Shown here: piece by piece, positions 1-7,882 of the stretch
How the letters are laid out: every line of letters begins with the position of its first letter
Numbering within the stretch: the first letter of the stretch is position 1
Assembly (NCBI GenBank): GCA_004151065.3
Contig: NWUY0300107201.1
Coordinates: 16,510 to 28,030, forward strand
Length of the DNA stretch: 11,521 bases
Origin: Larix sibirica
Lineage: Eukaryota > Streptophyta > Pinopsida > Pinales > Pinaceae
Direction of reading: 5' to 3'
Made by a program: the position numbers and the translations under genes
The notes under the pieces: model-generated
Seen by the model: only the letters and a program-made list of their open reading frames with translations
The model's database searches: none
What the model was told of the DNA's origin: nothing

Positions 1-540
1 TTTGTTCATCTTCTTAAGAATGGTGGGAAAACCATAAACACCATTCTTTTTCAACAAGCGAAGACTATTATCATTTACATGACCATATATAGCATGCCAT
101 AAGAAACTAGTTGACAGATTACATTCTTCATGCTAAGAGAGGTAGGCAAAGTTTTGAGCTCTTGCAAATGATCCCTTTAGGTTCAACAGTTTTCCATCTT
201 CATATCCGGTCAAATGATTTTGTAATCAGAGGACTTCCTTATCTCTGCGATTCCATCGAACATGTGGATGAAATGGCCTTGCTATTGAATCTGCACCAAG
301 GATAGCAGGCTTCTCTGCAACTCTGGAAGATAGAGAACATTATGCAACAAAAAGTTAGGGAATCTAGGCAGTTTGAGCCTGATGGAGCTAATTGTCATTG
401 GTTTGAGGTTGGATTTGTCTGCAAAATACACTATGCCATCTACATTGTCATTTAGTTCTTCAAAACAATCTTTTCTAAATGTCATGTGGAATGTTGCACC
501 AATATCAAGCAGCCAAGCATCTTTGTAAGATGAAAAAGAT
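1..540 (-). mobile_element. Degenerate Ty1/copia polyprotein fragment (protease to GAG-pre-integrase)
   Basis: Read on the minus strand, the segment has the retropepsin-like signature of copia elements (WLLD-x-GATFHMT, active-site Asp codon at 504-506), then the usual linker ending in NVLYLPELxxSLLSLVQI, then a GAG-pre-integrase motif (LWHAxYGHVNDNSLRLLKK, about 20-105). It runs off the left edge, so integrase and reverse transcriptase, if kept, lie outside the window. It is inactive: the conserved D-S-G is D-I-G, TAG stops lie at 282-284 and 133-135, and the frame shifts at about 200-240. Similarity ends near 540, where gag sequence should continue upstream, so the 5' side is truncated or replaced. 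No LTR is visible. The copia family is secure from motif order; the lineage cannot be assigned. Confidence 0.85.
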
Positions 541-548
541 GTGATTTT

Positions 549-619
549 ACATATCTTCATAGAAAATTTATGATACGGGTACATATGTTCATAGAAAAAG
601 GTACATATCTTCATAGAAA
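549..619. repeat. Three short direct repeats of a 17-bp word
   Basis: The word ACATATSTTCATAGAAA occurs at 549-565, 581-597 and 603-619, spaced 32 and 22 bp apart. It sits where the copia fragment loses coding similarity and may mark local slippage at that breakpoint. Nothing else is recognised from here to 1015. Confidence 0.6.
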
Positions 620-1015
620 TTGTATGATTGTATATTAACGCATTCAATATTTGAAACATCTCGCGAGTAATGATTTGGATATACATTGAGTATTTAGCTT
701 GATGAACTAACATTCAATAACATGTGACCTAAAACTTGGTCCATGTTAAATGGTTGCTTTAATTTTCAATATTTGTTTCCTTTCCTTATCTAATAGGGCA
801 TCTCAACATTTGGGGAAAATAAACAAACGAGAGAATTTACTATAGCAAGTCACTTAACCTATAAATTATGCCCACCAATTTGAGGGATGTCTTCCACATG
901 CCATTCATCTTAATGATCTATATTATTGTGATATCTACATTATGGGTACCATGTATAGTTTGGCTAGCTTTCATTCCCAATTGACATAGACAAGAGTCCT
1001 CCACTCTTGATTTTT
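620..1015. other. AT-rich intergenic stretch, nothing recognised
   Basis: No open frame with coding character, RNA gene or repeat boundary is visible on either strand between the copia fragment and the minisatellite. Confidence 0.5.
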
Positions 1016-1594
1016 CACTCCTTCAAGTCCCTACTTCATCAACTAACTCCCACCATGGATATGATTTCTCACTTCTTAACTCATGAGACAACTCCCACCA
1101 TGGACATGAGTCAAAATCTTCGTGCAATCACCATTAACATAAAGAAGAGGGGCATTACTTTTTACTTTTATTGTTTCTTAGTCCACTCCTTCAAGTCCCT
1201 ACATCAACTAACTCCCCCATGGATATGATTTCTCACTTCTTCACCTTAACTCATGAGACAACTCCCACCATGCACATGAACTAACTCCCCATGGATATGA
1301 TTTCTCACTTCTTCAAATTAACTCATGAGACAACTCCCACCATGCATATGAGCCAAAAGCTTAGTGCAATCATCATTAACATAAAAGAAGAGGGGCATTA
1401 TTTTTAACTTTTATTGTTTTTTAGTCCACTCCAAGTCCCTGCTTCATCAACTAACTCCCACCATGGATATGATTTCACTTCTTCACCTTAACTCATGAGA
1501 CAACTCCCACCATGGACATGAACCAAAAGCTTAGTGCAATCACCATTAACATAAAGAAGAGGGGCATTATTTTTTACTTTTATTGTTTTTAGTC
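1016..1594. repeat. Minisatellite: three 168/243/168-bp units with an internal 73-bp sub-duplication
   Basis: Units start at the word CACTCC(TTC)AAGTCCCT at 1016, 1184 and 1427. Units 1 and 3 are both 168 bp. Unit 2 is 243 bp because a sub-unit of about 73 bp (AACTAACTCCCnCCATGGATATG to CACCATGCACATG) is repeated inside it at 1206-1278 and from 1279. Each full unit ends in a shared tail (TTAGTGCAATCACCATTAACATAAAGAAGAGGGGCATT plus a T-rich run, with small changes). Within units, a shorter module, ACTCCCACCATGSAYATGA, recurs, so the array is hierarchical. Short open frames across it shift between units, so I read it as non-coding. Confidence 0.9.
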
Positions 1595-1984
1595 CCTTTT
1601 TTCGTGAGTGTCCACATAGTTTAATTGTGACTAATGTAGGTTATACAAAAGCTTCTAACACATTTAGGTTTAAGTCTTCGATGTAGTCAAACCAAATGGC
1701 CCTCTTTACTATGGTTTCCCAAACATATTAAGTAGTAGTCATTGCTTTCTAGCTTCTTAAGAAGACATCCATTGCTCCTAGCTTATTTCCTCTTTAGAAT
1801 GGTAGATATCTTCCAAACCACAATTTTATACACCACCATAATTTTTTTGAGAAACAATGTTTAAATGTTGACAAATTTGACACAATATGTCACTAAATCA
1901 AAAGTTAAACTGGACTCTTCATAAGCTCAAAGCTTTGTCAACAATTTCATGATGATCATGATATTCAATACACTACTCATAAAG
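1595..1984. other. Intergenic stretch, nothing recognised
   Basis: AT-rich sequence after the minisatellite. No coding potential or clear repeat was seen on either strand. Confidence 0.5.
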
Positions 1985-2065
1985 AAATAATGTCACGATG
2001 TGGAATTTGAACCCAGGTGGAGAGGATAACAATTTTCTTCATAACCACTTGGGCTAGAGCCACTT
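1985..2065 (-). repeat. tRNA-derived SINE-like head (RNA polymerase III boxes)
   Basis: On the minus strand a good A box (TAGCCCAAGTGG, 2056-2045) is followed by a good B box (GGGTTCAAATTCC, 2014-2002), 42 bp apart start to start, which is tRNA-like spacing. The acceptor arms do not pair (GTGGCTC against ATCGTGA) and the T-stem has weak pairs, so it is not a working tRNA gene. The usual source of such a remnant is the 5' head of a tRNA-derived SINE or a tRNA pseudogene. A run of seven A on the minus strand near 1845 could be the tail of a longer element, but no target-site duplication was found, so only the head is called. Confidence 0.55.
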
Positions 2066-2340
2066 GACATAAACGTCATTGTTGTGTCTTTTGTCTAAAT
2101 CTTTTTTCTCTATAAAATTTCTAAAATATGGTTACTTATTATTGACCTCCACACACTAATATGAAATGAGACTTTATATCCAAAGAACATAATCCTTTGA
2201 AAGGTCCAAAACTAATTAAAATACTAAGAGAAGCCATAGTTCATTCTTTTCTCTAAATCCTCTCTATAATTCTTACAACATATTTGGTCTAGTATTGATT
2301 TACATATACTACTAGGAATTGAGAGTTTATTATATTGACC
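2066..2340. other. Intergenic stretch, nothing recognised
   Basis: AT-rich sequence without visible coding or repeat structure. Confidence 0.5.
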
Positions 2341-2546
2341 TTAGCACTAAAGCATTGTGAAATATCAAAAATACTCACATCAAGACTTCTTCTTCTATGA
2401 AGGCTTCCCCGTCAAAATGTATATCTTCACAGATTTTGCACTGATTTCAACTTTAACACTAAAGCATTATGATATATTGATGTTGTTTTTATTAAGGCTC
2501 TTTCTTCCTTTATAGAGGTTTCTCTATCAAAAAGTATATCTTCATG
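2341..2546. repeat. Diverged tandem duplication (about 90-bp units)
   Basis: The block 2341-2430 (TTAGCACTAAAGCATTGTGA to CAAAATGTATATCTTCAC) is repeated in diverged form at 2453-2546 (TTAACACTAAAGCATTATGA to CAAAAAGTATATCTTCAT), with matching order of the intervening TTCTTC-rich and TATGAAGG / TATAGAGG words. It is non-coding. The source family was not recognised. Confidence 0.55.
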
Positions 2547-2988
2547 ATTGAAATATCATTTCTGATAACAGTTTTTTAAAAATATGATAATCTATAACCA
2601 GAGCAATAAAACATCTGCTGTTAGAAAAAAGAAAGCAATCTCGAACAAGGTCCAATGTTGTGAATAAAAAGCAAAGCCCATTGTGAATAGAAAACTGTAT
2701 TATGACAAGTTTTATTTGCTGATAGTACGAGAGAAATATTGAACAAAGCCCATTGTGAACAAAAAAAATTATTTAAATCTATCCACTTGATACAATTTGT
2801 TCTAACCATTCATACAATTTTTTTTGTTTCTAACTGAAAAAACATACTGGAAGTTTTATTCACTTAGAAAAATGCTTATGTTTCCATTGTTTTTTATCCA
2901 ATATCATGGAAAGTAATAACCTTTCTAACTTTGATTCCTTGATATAGGAGAAGATATAATATGAAATGCAAATATTAGATAAGTTCCG
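2547..2988. other. AT-rich intergenic stretch with a minor direct repeat
   Basis: A short repeat, CAAAGCCCATTGTGAA, occurs twice between about 2670 and 2760. Nothing else is recognised, and the short minus-strand open frame across it has no coding character. Confidence 0.4.
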
Positions 2989-3378
2989 AATAGATTATCA
3001 TTGGGATGTTAAATATTTAATTAAAGCAATCATGATAAAGAATTACAGGTGTTGATAATGAACTTACAATGTTTAAGTCATCATCAACAATTTTAATTCT
3101 TTATCATGATTTCTTTAACTAAACCCTTAAACTTTCCAGTGATAATCTATTTGGGAACCATATTTCATTGTTTTAAGTTGTTTCAATTTTATTTAAAACT
3201 CAAAATGAATAAAAAAATATGGGTTCCTAAATAGATTATTGGGAACCCATATTTCTTGTTTCAATTTTATTCAAAACTCAAAATTAATAAAAAAATCCAA
3301 ATAGATTATCACTAAGAAGTTTGAAGGTTTAGTTAAAAAAATCATGATAAAGAATTACAATTGTTGATAACCAACTTA
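2989..3378. repeat. Cluster of fold-back (MITE-like) inverted repeats
   Basis: Three related arms of about 75-80 bp share AATAGATTATC and AATCATGATAAAGAATTA. Arm A (2989-3060) and arm B (3079-3152) are inverted around an 18-bp loop, giving a near-palindrome of about 164 bp. Arm C (3299-3378) has A's orientation and is inverted to B. By eye A and B match at roughly four positions in five. Structure and AT-richness fit non-autonomous terminal-inverted-repeat elements or a rearranged fold-back element. No target-site duplication or transposase was found, so the superfamily is open. Confidence 0.7.
3141..3240. mobile_element. 100-bp MITE-like element inside the fold-back cluster
   Basis: The ends GATAATCTATTTGGGAACCATATT (from 3141) and, in reverse complement, AATAATCTATTTAGGAACCCATATT (from 3240) form terminal inverted repeats of about 25 bp around an AT-rich core. 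A second, shorter diverged version of the same core follows directly at about 3233-3311 (GGGAACCCATATTTC to AAATAGATTATC), so the unit is partly duplicated in tandem. Confidence 0.55.
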
Positions 3379-3484
3379 AACATTGTTTTAACAATGATAA
3401 TGGTCATTAGCATTTTGAAAAAGCCATGGTAATATTCATTGTTTATATAACTTTAATTATCATATTTTATATTTATTTTGATAA

Positions 3485-3673
3485 AATGAAACTCAAGCAA
3501 CCTTTCTCTTTGTTGGCAAGAACAGTACATTAGATGTTCAAATGCTCAGTGAAGTCATCCGGAGTTGGATTGCTCTCCTCTTTCCTGTTTATATTGAGGG
3601 TAAGTTTATTGTTGATGTATATAAACAACTAGCTTCCAAAATATGTCACATCACATCACTAGAAATAACCTGA
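3485..3673 (+). other. Unassigned short open frame with a donor-like splice site (possible orphan exon)
   Basis: A 62-codon open stretch without a start Met reads ...LFVGKNSTLDVQMLSEVIRS..., more protein-like than its AT-rich surroundings. A strong donor-like sequence (GAGG|GTAAGT) lies at 3596-3605, with the GT at 3600-3601. It could be an exon of a decayed or displaced gene or part of a retroelement. I do not recognise the family, and chance remains a real alternative. Confidence 0.2.
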
Positions 3674-3737
3674 AAAATGCAGTGCAAACAATACATGGCT
3701 AAAAACATTTTCCTTACTGTAGGCAATATAAAGTATA

Positions 3738-3843
3738 GATGGAAGGATAAATCTCCAATCATCAGGTTTTATTCACTTAAGAACCAGCATAATGTGTATA
3801 AAATATGAAGGAAAGATGGAAGGATAAATCTACAATTATCATC
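3738..3843. repeat. Direct repeat, about 28 bp, 77-bp period
   Basis: GATGGAAGGATAAATCTCCAATCATCA at 3738-3764 recurs as GATGGAAGGATAAATCTACAATTATCATC at 3815-3843. It is non-coding, and no element was identified around it. Confidence 0.6.
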
Positions 3844-4129
3844 GGCGTAAGTGATAGCCATGTGGCATTATAAAAAGCAGATATAAAGTACATTATCATC
3901 AGTAAAAACAGCAGAACATCTCAAATTACATAAAGCAGATGACGAAATGCTCCAACCCTTCAATCTTTGTCCCAACAGAATAAGATTCCTATGAATTACA
4001 CAAAATAAAAGACAGAATTCACTTTCACGAATAGTGAACATTGTAAGTATGTCTTTGAAGGTTTTCCAACTTTTGTATATCTGTCTCACAGCAGGGTTTA
4101 TTATAGAAGCATGTATGCTCTTGAAAGGC
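3844..4129. other. Intergenic stretch, nothing recognised
   Basis: No gene, RNA or repeat family is recognised here. A 73-codon minus-strand frame (3868-4089) has no protein signature. Confidence 0.45.
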
Positions 4130-4545
4130 TAAGAAACAGGACACGTCCAATTAAAGGCATGTGTCCATATCCCACATATTGAACATGGAGATGCTAAGAC
4201 GCGCGTGCTTCCTAAAACAGGACACAGGTCAGACACTTGCCCTGGATGTGTCCGACTCTCAAAAAAGTTTTTCATTGTATTTTTCCCAATTTCAATTGTA
4301 GGGAAAAAGCTTTGACAATCTCATTGTGCAGGTGAATGGTAAAATTGAGATTTGAAGGGATTCTAAAGGTTTTGCAAATGTCCGAGTTTCTAAAAAAATT
4401 GGATCTTTGTCTATGTTTTATTTTTTTATTTGTAATTTGTAATTTTTTAATATAACGTGTCCTATTTCTAGGGTCAATGTGTCCATGTCTAATACTCATA
4501 TTTCTGTATCCTCTGTGTCCCATATCCTCATGTGATGTGACAGTT
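4130..4545. repeat. GTGTCC-rich dispersed repeat
   Basis: Between about 4138 and 4525 the words GGACAC, GTGTCC and TGTCCGA recur many times in both orientations (for example GGACACGTCC near 4139, GTGTCCATATCCCACAT near 4161, GATGTGTCCGACTC near 4247, GTGTCCCATATCC near 4517). They flank an A/T-rich centre. This texture (GTGTCC / CATATCC clusters around a T-rich core) resembles dispersed non-coding repeats common in plant genomes. The minus-strand frame here encodes only the repeat and is not a gene. I cannot name the family or its ends. Confidence 0.4.
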
Positions 4546-4594
4546 GAAAAGTGATTTTAACACCCAAAACACAGCCATTCTAATTTGCCTTTTT

Positions 4595-4814
4595 ATGTAT
4601 CTTTTTATTTGGAATCCCCGAGGAAAAAGGCAAAAGGGAGGCCGTGCTACTGCGCTAGCAGCTGTACTCTCGTTGATTATGTCCTATCCAACATTAAGGG
4701 TGGTCCTGACCCAAGAGGTTTATCTCCAGGTGGCTCAGTTAACCAAGCTTGCTGGGTGGCTTGGAGGGTTCCTCTCGGTCAGAACAAAAGAGAAATGTAT
4801 CTTTTTATTTGGAA
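4595..4814 (+). mobile_element. 5'-truncated SINE-like retroposon with perfect 20-bp target-site duplication (copy A)
   Basis: ATGTATCTTTTTATTTGGAA is present without mismatch at 4595-4614 and 4795-4814. The 180-bp insert between them (4615-4794) is more GC-rich than its flanks and ends in an A-rich tail. It aligns through its length with the 3' part of the element at 11085-11354 (shared blocks: CCCC-GAAAAAG, GTACTCTCGTTGA, CTCCAGGTGG-CAGTT, TTGGAG-GTTCC-CGG-CAG-A). It lacks about 111 bp of 5' sequence including the pol III boxes. The short open frames across it are by-products of the insertion. Confidence 0.85.
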
Positions 4815-5429
4815 CCACAATGAAAAGCAATCAACAAGTACCATGGGAAATCACTCCACCAAGCTATTATCTCCTACATCAATTATTGGTTTGTATTGTT
4901 CCAACAGTCAGTTCAGAGTGCTCTTTATGTTTGAAAAAGTACTATCAAGTACCATGAAACAATACAGACCTATTTGAACAAAAGTTCTATACTCTGTTTA
5001 GGGAATCAAATTGAGCATATTGTAAGATAAAAAAGCAGAAAACAACCAATTGAACTTGAAGATGAATATCTTAAACTAAAAAGAATCGGTGTTTTTGATG
5101 CTGACTTCCATATTTTCCACGTGAAGAGCGGGAAACTCTTGCAATTTTACTTTCTTGTTTATATGTAAGACTAAGGCAATACTTATATCCGACAATTACT
5201 TCAACTATGAAGAAAGACAGTGAGGCCTTGAACTTGTAAAATCTTCAAAAACTGACTAGGCCACCGGACCTGCAAATACCTGACCCATTAAACCATAAAC
5301 TAGGAACCTGCTGTGAAATTCCAGAAACGACGAATCAGAATGAATTATGAAATGAATAGAGAAAGATCAAAATTCCAGAGTAGAGGGCCCTTTATACTTT
5401 ACATCTGACAATCTGATGCAGAACGAATA
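4815..5429. other. Intergenic stretch, possibly former 3' UTR of the GAUT relic
   Basis: No coding signal on either strand. The part next to 5430 lies just downstream of the GAUT1-like pseudogene and could be its former 3' UTR, but no polyadenylation signal stands out. Confidence 0.4.
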
Positions 5430-6994
5430 ATGAGGTTGCAACTACTCATTTAGATTGTGTTGTTTTAAGGGTGACCATGTTTTCTATATTTTGTCGAGTA
5501 AGGCCTATACTTGGTCATTGTCATCCCTAACCAAGGATTCATGTTCCCATTGTAACGAACAATGGCTGCATTCTCAATCTCTGAATGGTCCATACTGGGA
5601 TAAACTTTATATCCTAAACCCAGCACATGCCAAGACTTGTCCAAAGGGTGGGTCAACCCATAAAACATGATCTAACGACGGGGTAGTGTTCCAAGCTTCC
5701 ACAACACTCTATCCTCATTCTGATGAACAATAAAAAAAATATTAGAAATCAAGCAAGAAGCAACTGTGGAGTCTTCCAGCTAATTACTTCAGAAACTGGT
5801 AAAGTAAGCAACTCGGGAATTAGCTTAAATTAATCATAATACACAATAACCATATTCTGTCATTTGTAATAAATTCCTGTTACATTTCGTTTCTTCCATT
5901 CTTTGAGGTTGAAAACTACTATCTTTGACGCAGGTCAAAATCTGTATTGGCCTCACCCAATGCATCCTGACTTTCCTCATGACAAAGCGTCAATTCCTGG
6001 TGTAAATTAAGGTTATTCCTAGCCTGGGAAGCGCTGGAATACACCCTAGCCATACTAAGTTGGCCTCTCATTCATCCAACAGTGGAGTCAGAGTTCTAAT
6101 CATCATCCTCAAGCCTTAAAATGCTGTATTTCCCCAGGACAGCAGAATCTATCTCCTTCAAAATTTTAATTGCTACAATTTCAAGCTCAACTCTTTCTTC
6201 CTCGTCCCTTTGGATCAGCTCTGTTGACATTTCTCCCTCCTCTTTTGTCTCAACTGCTGTAGGCATTAAACTACTATACATCAGAGTATACTACTCTAGA
6301 ATCTAACAAATCTAAAAGCTTAGTGGAGAAGTGACATTCAATAAGGATTATGGAAAAACATAAAAAAATTCCCTCTTTTCCATGAGAATGAAAAGATGTG
6401 ATTGAATTCGATTGAATGAAAGAAAGAATTTACCCTCCACAAAAGTTTTGTCGGACTTTCTTCAAGTTGTGAATGGTCTAAATCATAACCACCATTGTCC
6501 TGTAAGTTTGACTAGACCTTACCTTACAGCAGACCAACAGAACAGATCAGCAAAGCAGGGTAAACCAAAACTTACCTATAAAAGCATTATCTTTGACATC
6601 TGAATGCACAGTTTCTGTGCCTTCATCTTGAACATTTGTAAGCAGCTCTCCGCCATTAAAAGTTTTTTTATGTTCCTTGTCATTCTTTCTACCCTCCTCG
6701 AGATTTTCCTCACCTCCCAAGAGGTCAAACTCTTCCAACCTGTCTCCAGAAGTTGTTTGCCTCTGCTTGAGTTACACTGTAAGAAACCGAGGAGCACCCC
6801 TGCCAATGTCAGTTTTTCAGTTCCTGCTTAAAACAAGCCTACTCAACTACATAGATCATATTAGCATAGGTTTCCTTTCAAGTTCAACAGTGAGATTTCT
6901 CTATTACCCATGAGAAAGACAATTCATTCTGTCCAATAATATTTAAGTTCAGGGTTACTGAGTCTTCGGTGTTCACTGTTATGGCATCAATCAC
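5430..6994 (-). pseudogene. GAUT1-like galacturonosyltransferase pseudogene, catalytic core deleted
   Basis: GAUT1 is a Golgi GT8-family alpha-1,4-galacturonosyltransferase that makes homogalacturonan in pectin. Recognisable pieces on the minus strand, in family order: exon 6994-6908 (VIDAITVNTED...NELSFSW, matching the GAUT1 stretch ILDVIATSTAD...NNLSASW); exon about 6765-6576 (acidic variable region); exon from 6256 (ELIQRDEEE, then DSAVLGKYSI, then QLSMARVYSS and GEANTDFDL); a remnant of the penultimate exon, about 5920-5851 (FNLKEWKKRNVTGIYYK); last exon from 5719 (LWKLGTLP, FYGLTHPLDKSWHVLGLGY, NGNMNPW, TKYRPY). The roughly 330-residue GT8 core between GEANTDFDL and FNLKEWKK is missing. 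Stops at 6096-6098, 6072-6074, 5919-5921, 5860-5862 and 5672-5674 break the frame, and the terminal HxxGxxKPW motif is RxxGxxNPW. Introns persist, so it is not a processed copy. Exon 1 with the membrane anchor was not found. Family assignment is from recalled sequence and is strong. Confidence 0.88.
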
Positions 6995-7005
6995 CTGTCA
7001 GTAAA

Positions 7006-7054
7006 TGGTATCATTCGTTTATGGTGACTCCAAAGCTGGTATCATTCGTTTATG
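7006..7054. repeat. 18-bp perfect direct repeat with 13-bp spacer
   Basis: TGGTATCATTCGTTTATG occurs at 7006-7023 and 7037-7054, separated by GTGACTCCAAAGC. The length suits a target-site duplication around a nearly removed insert, or a simple local duplication. It lies just upstream of the GAUT-like exon at 6908-6994. Confidence 0.7.
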
Positions 7055-7127
7055 CCTTATGGTTATGCTCAAATATATACTTACACCATGCCAAGTGCAA
7101 GGGCCTTGTTTGAAAGGGTTCCCTCAA

Positions 7128-7290
7128 TTAGTGCTGCAAAACTTGGCATTGGTGAAAATTTGGCAGAGTCATCAACTCAGGAAATTAACAAGATTGGGAA
7201 AAAATTGCCAAAACTTGGCAAGCATAAACTCAGACCTGAAAAACTTGGGAAACTCAACAACTTGAAAAACTCGAAAAAAAGGAAAAAATT
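7128..7290. repeat. Imperfect AAACTTGG / TTGGCAA array
   Basis: Variants of AAACTTGG, TTGGCA and AACTCGAAAA repeat about every 15-30 bp. The plus-strand frame across it is Lys/Leu-rich (KLGKL, KNSKKRKKLKN) only because of this base pattern. Similar CGAGTTTTTGCCAAGTT-type arrays occur in plant non-coding repeats; the family is not named here. Confidence 0.45.
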
Positions 7291-7882
7291 GAAGAATTTC
7301 GCAACACTGCCCTGGATAGCTAGTGGAAACCTTTCTCATGAATGATGTTCAATTCTCCCATGGCAAAAGGCTACAAAAAATGCTTTTGTCACTGGGTTTC
7401 TCAATCTTCATCGCAATCACTTCATGCATTGGTGTTCATGTCGAAGCTATATGTTTTGACAGTTCATCTCCACCAATTCTTTACAATCTTCATATTCATT
7501 GACAGAAATTGCCATGCTGGGGCTTCTTATCTGTAAATATTTTCTGCAAATGTTAAGATATTAAGGCAGGCCATAACATCCAATAGGCACAACTTCATCA
7601 TTGGTGTATTTAATCAGTAATATGCCCAATGGAGCATAAAAATGTGAAATTATATTTGAAGCAGTTCAATATCTATCCTCTATGATTTCAGTGTGATCCT
7701 TCCAGGATAAAGGTTGAGCTGAATTCTTCATATTAGGTTTTAGTGACAGGAACAGCATCAGGGATGTATATCCACTTTTGAAAACATAAAGCTAACAAAA
7801 TCGCGGCTTCCATGCCAGTGATCCCTGCCTACTAAGGTGAGAGGAACGGCAATGCAAGTTTATTCTTGCTTGCTAAACAGCA
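7291..7882. other. Stretch between the GAUT relic and the PPR gene
   Basis: No secure gene. A minus-strand piece near 7537-7450 follows an acceptor-like ATATTTACAG and reads SMAISVNEYEDCKELVEMN; I could not match it to GAUT exon 1 or to any other family. The PPR 3' UTR must start here. An AATAAA on the minus strand (7864-7859) is only about 19 bp after the stop, probably too close to be the main polyadenylation signal. Confidence 0.35.

Noticed and set aside
1016-1594. CRISPR-like array
   Set aside because: Repeats are long, hierarchical and contiguous with no unique spacers, in a plant nuclear setting.
2000-2065. Functional tRNA gene on the minus strand
   Set aside because: The A and B boxes are good, but the acceptor stem does not pair and the T-stem is weak, so it is kept only as a SINE-like or pseudogene head.
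4544-4977. Overlapping plus-strand frames of 130-137 codons
   Set aside because: They run through the retroposon and its target-site duplications; the repeated FLFIWN / YLFIWN words come from the duplicated 20 bp, not from a protein.
6604-6913. Plus-strand frames of 75-78 codons over the GAUT relic
   Set aside because: They are antisense to recognisable GAUT-like exons with matching splice sites on the minus strand.
7005-7345. Lys/Leu-rich plus-strand frames (86 and 97 codons), nuclear-protein-like
   Set aside because: The composition is explained by the AAACTTGG-type repeat array, and both frames shift across it without a domain.
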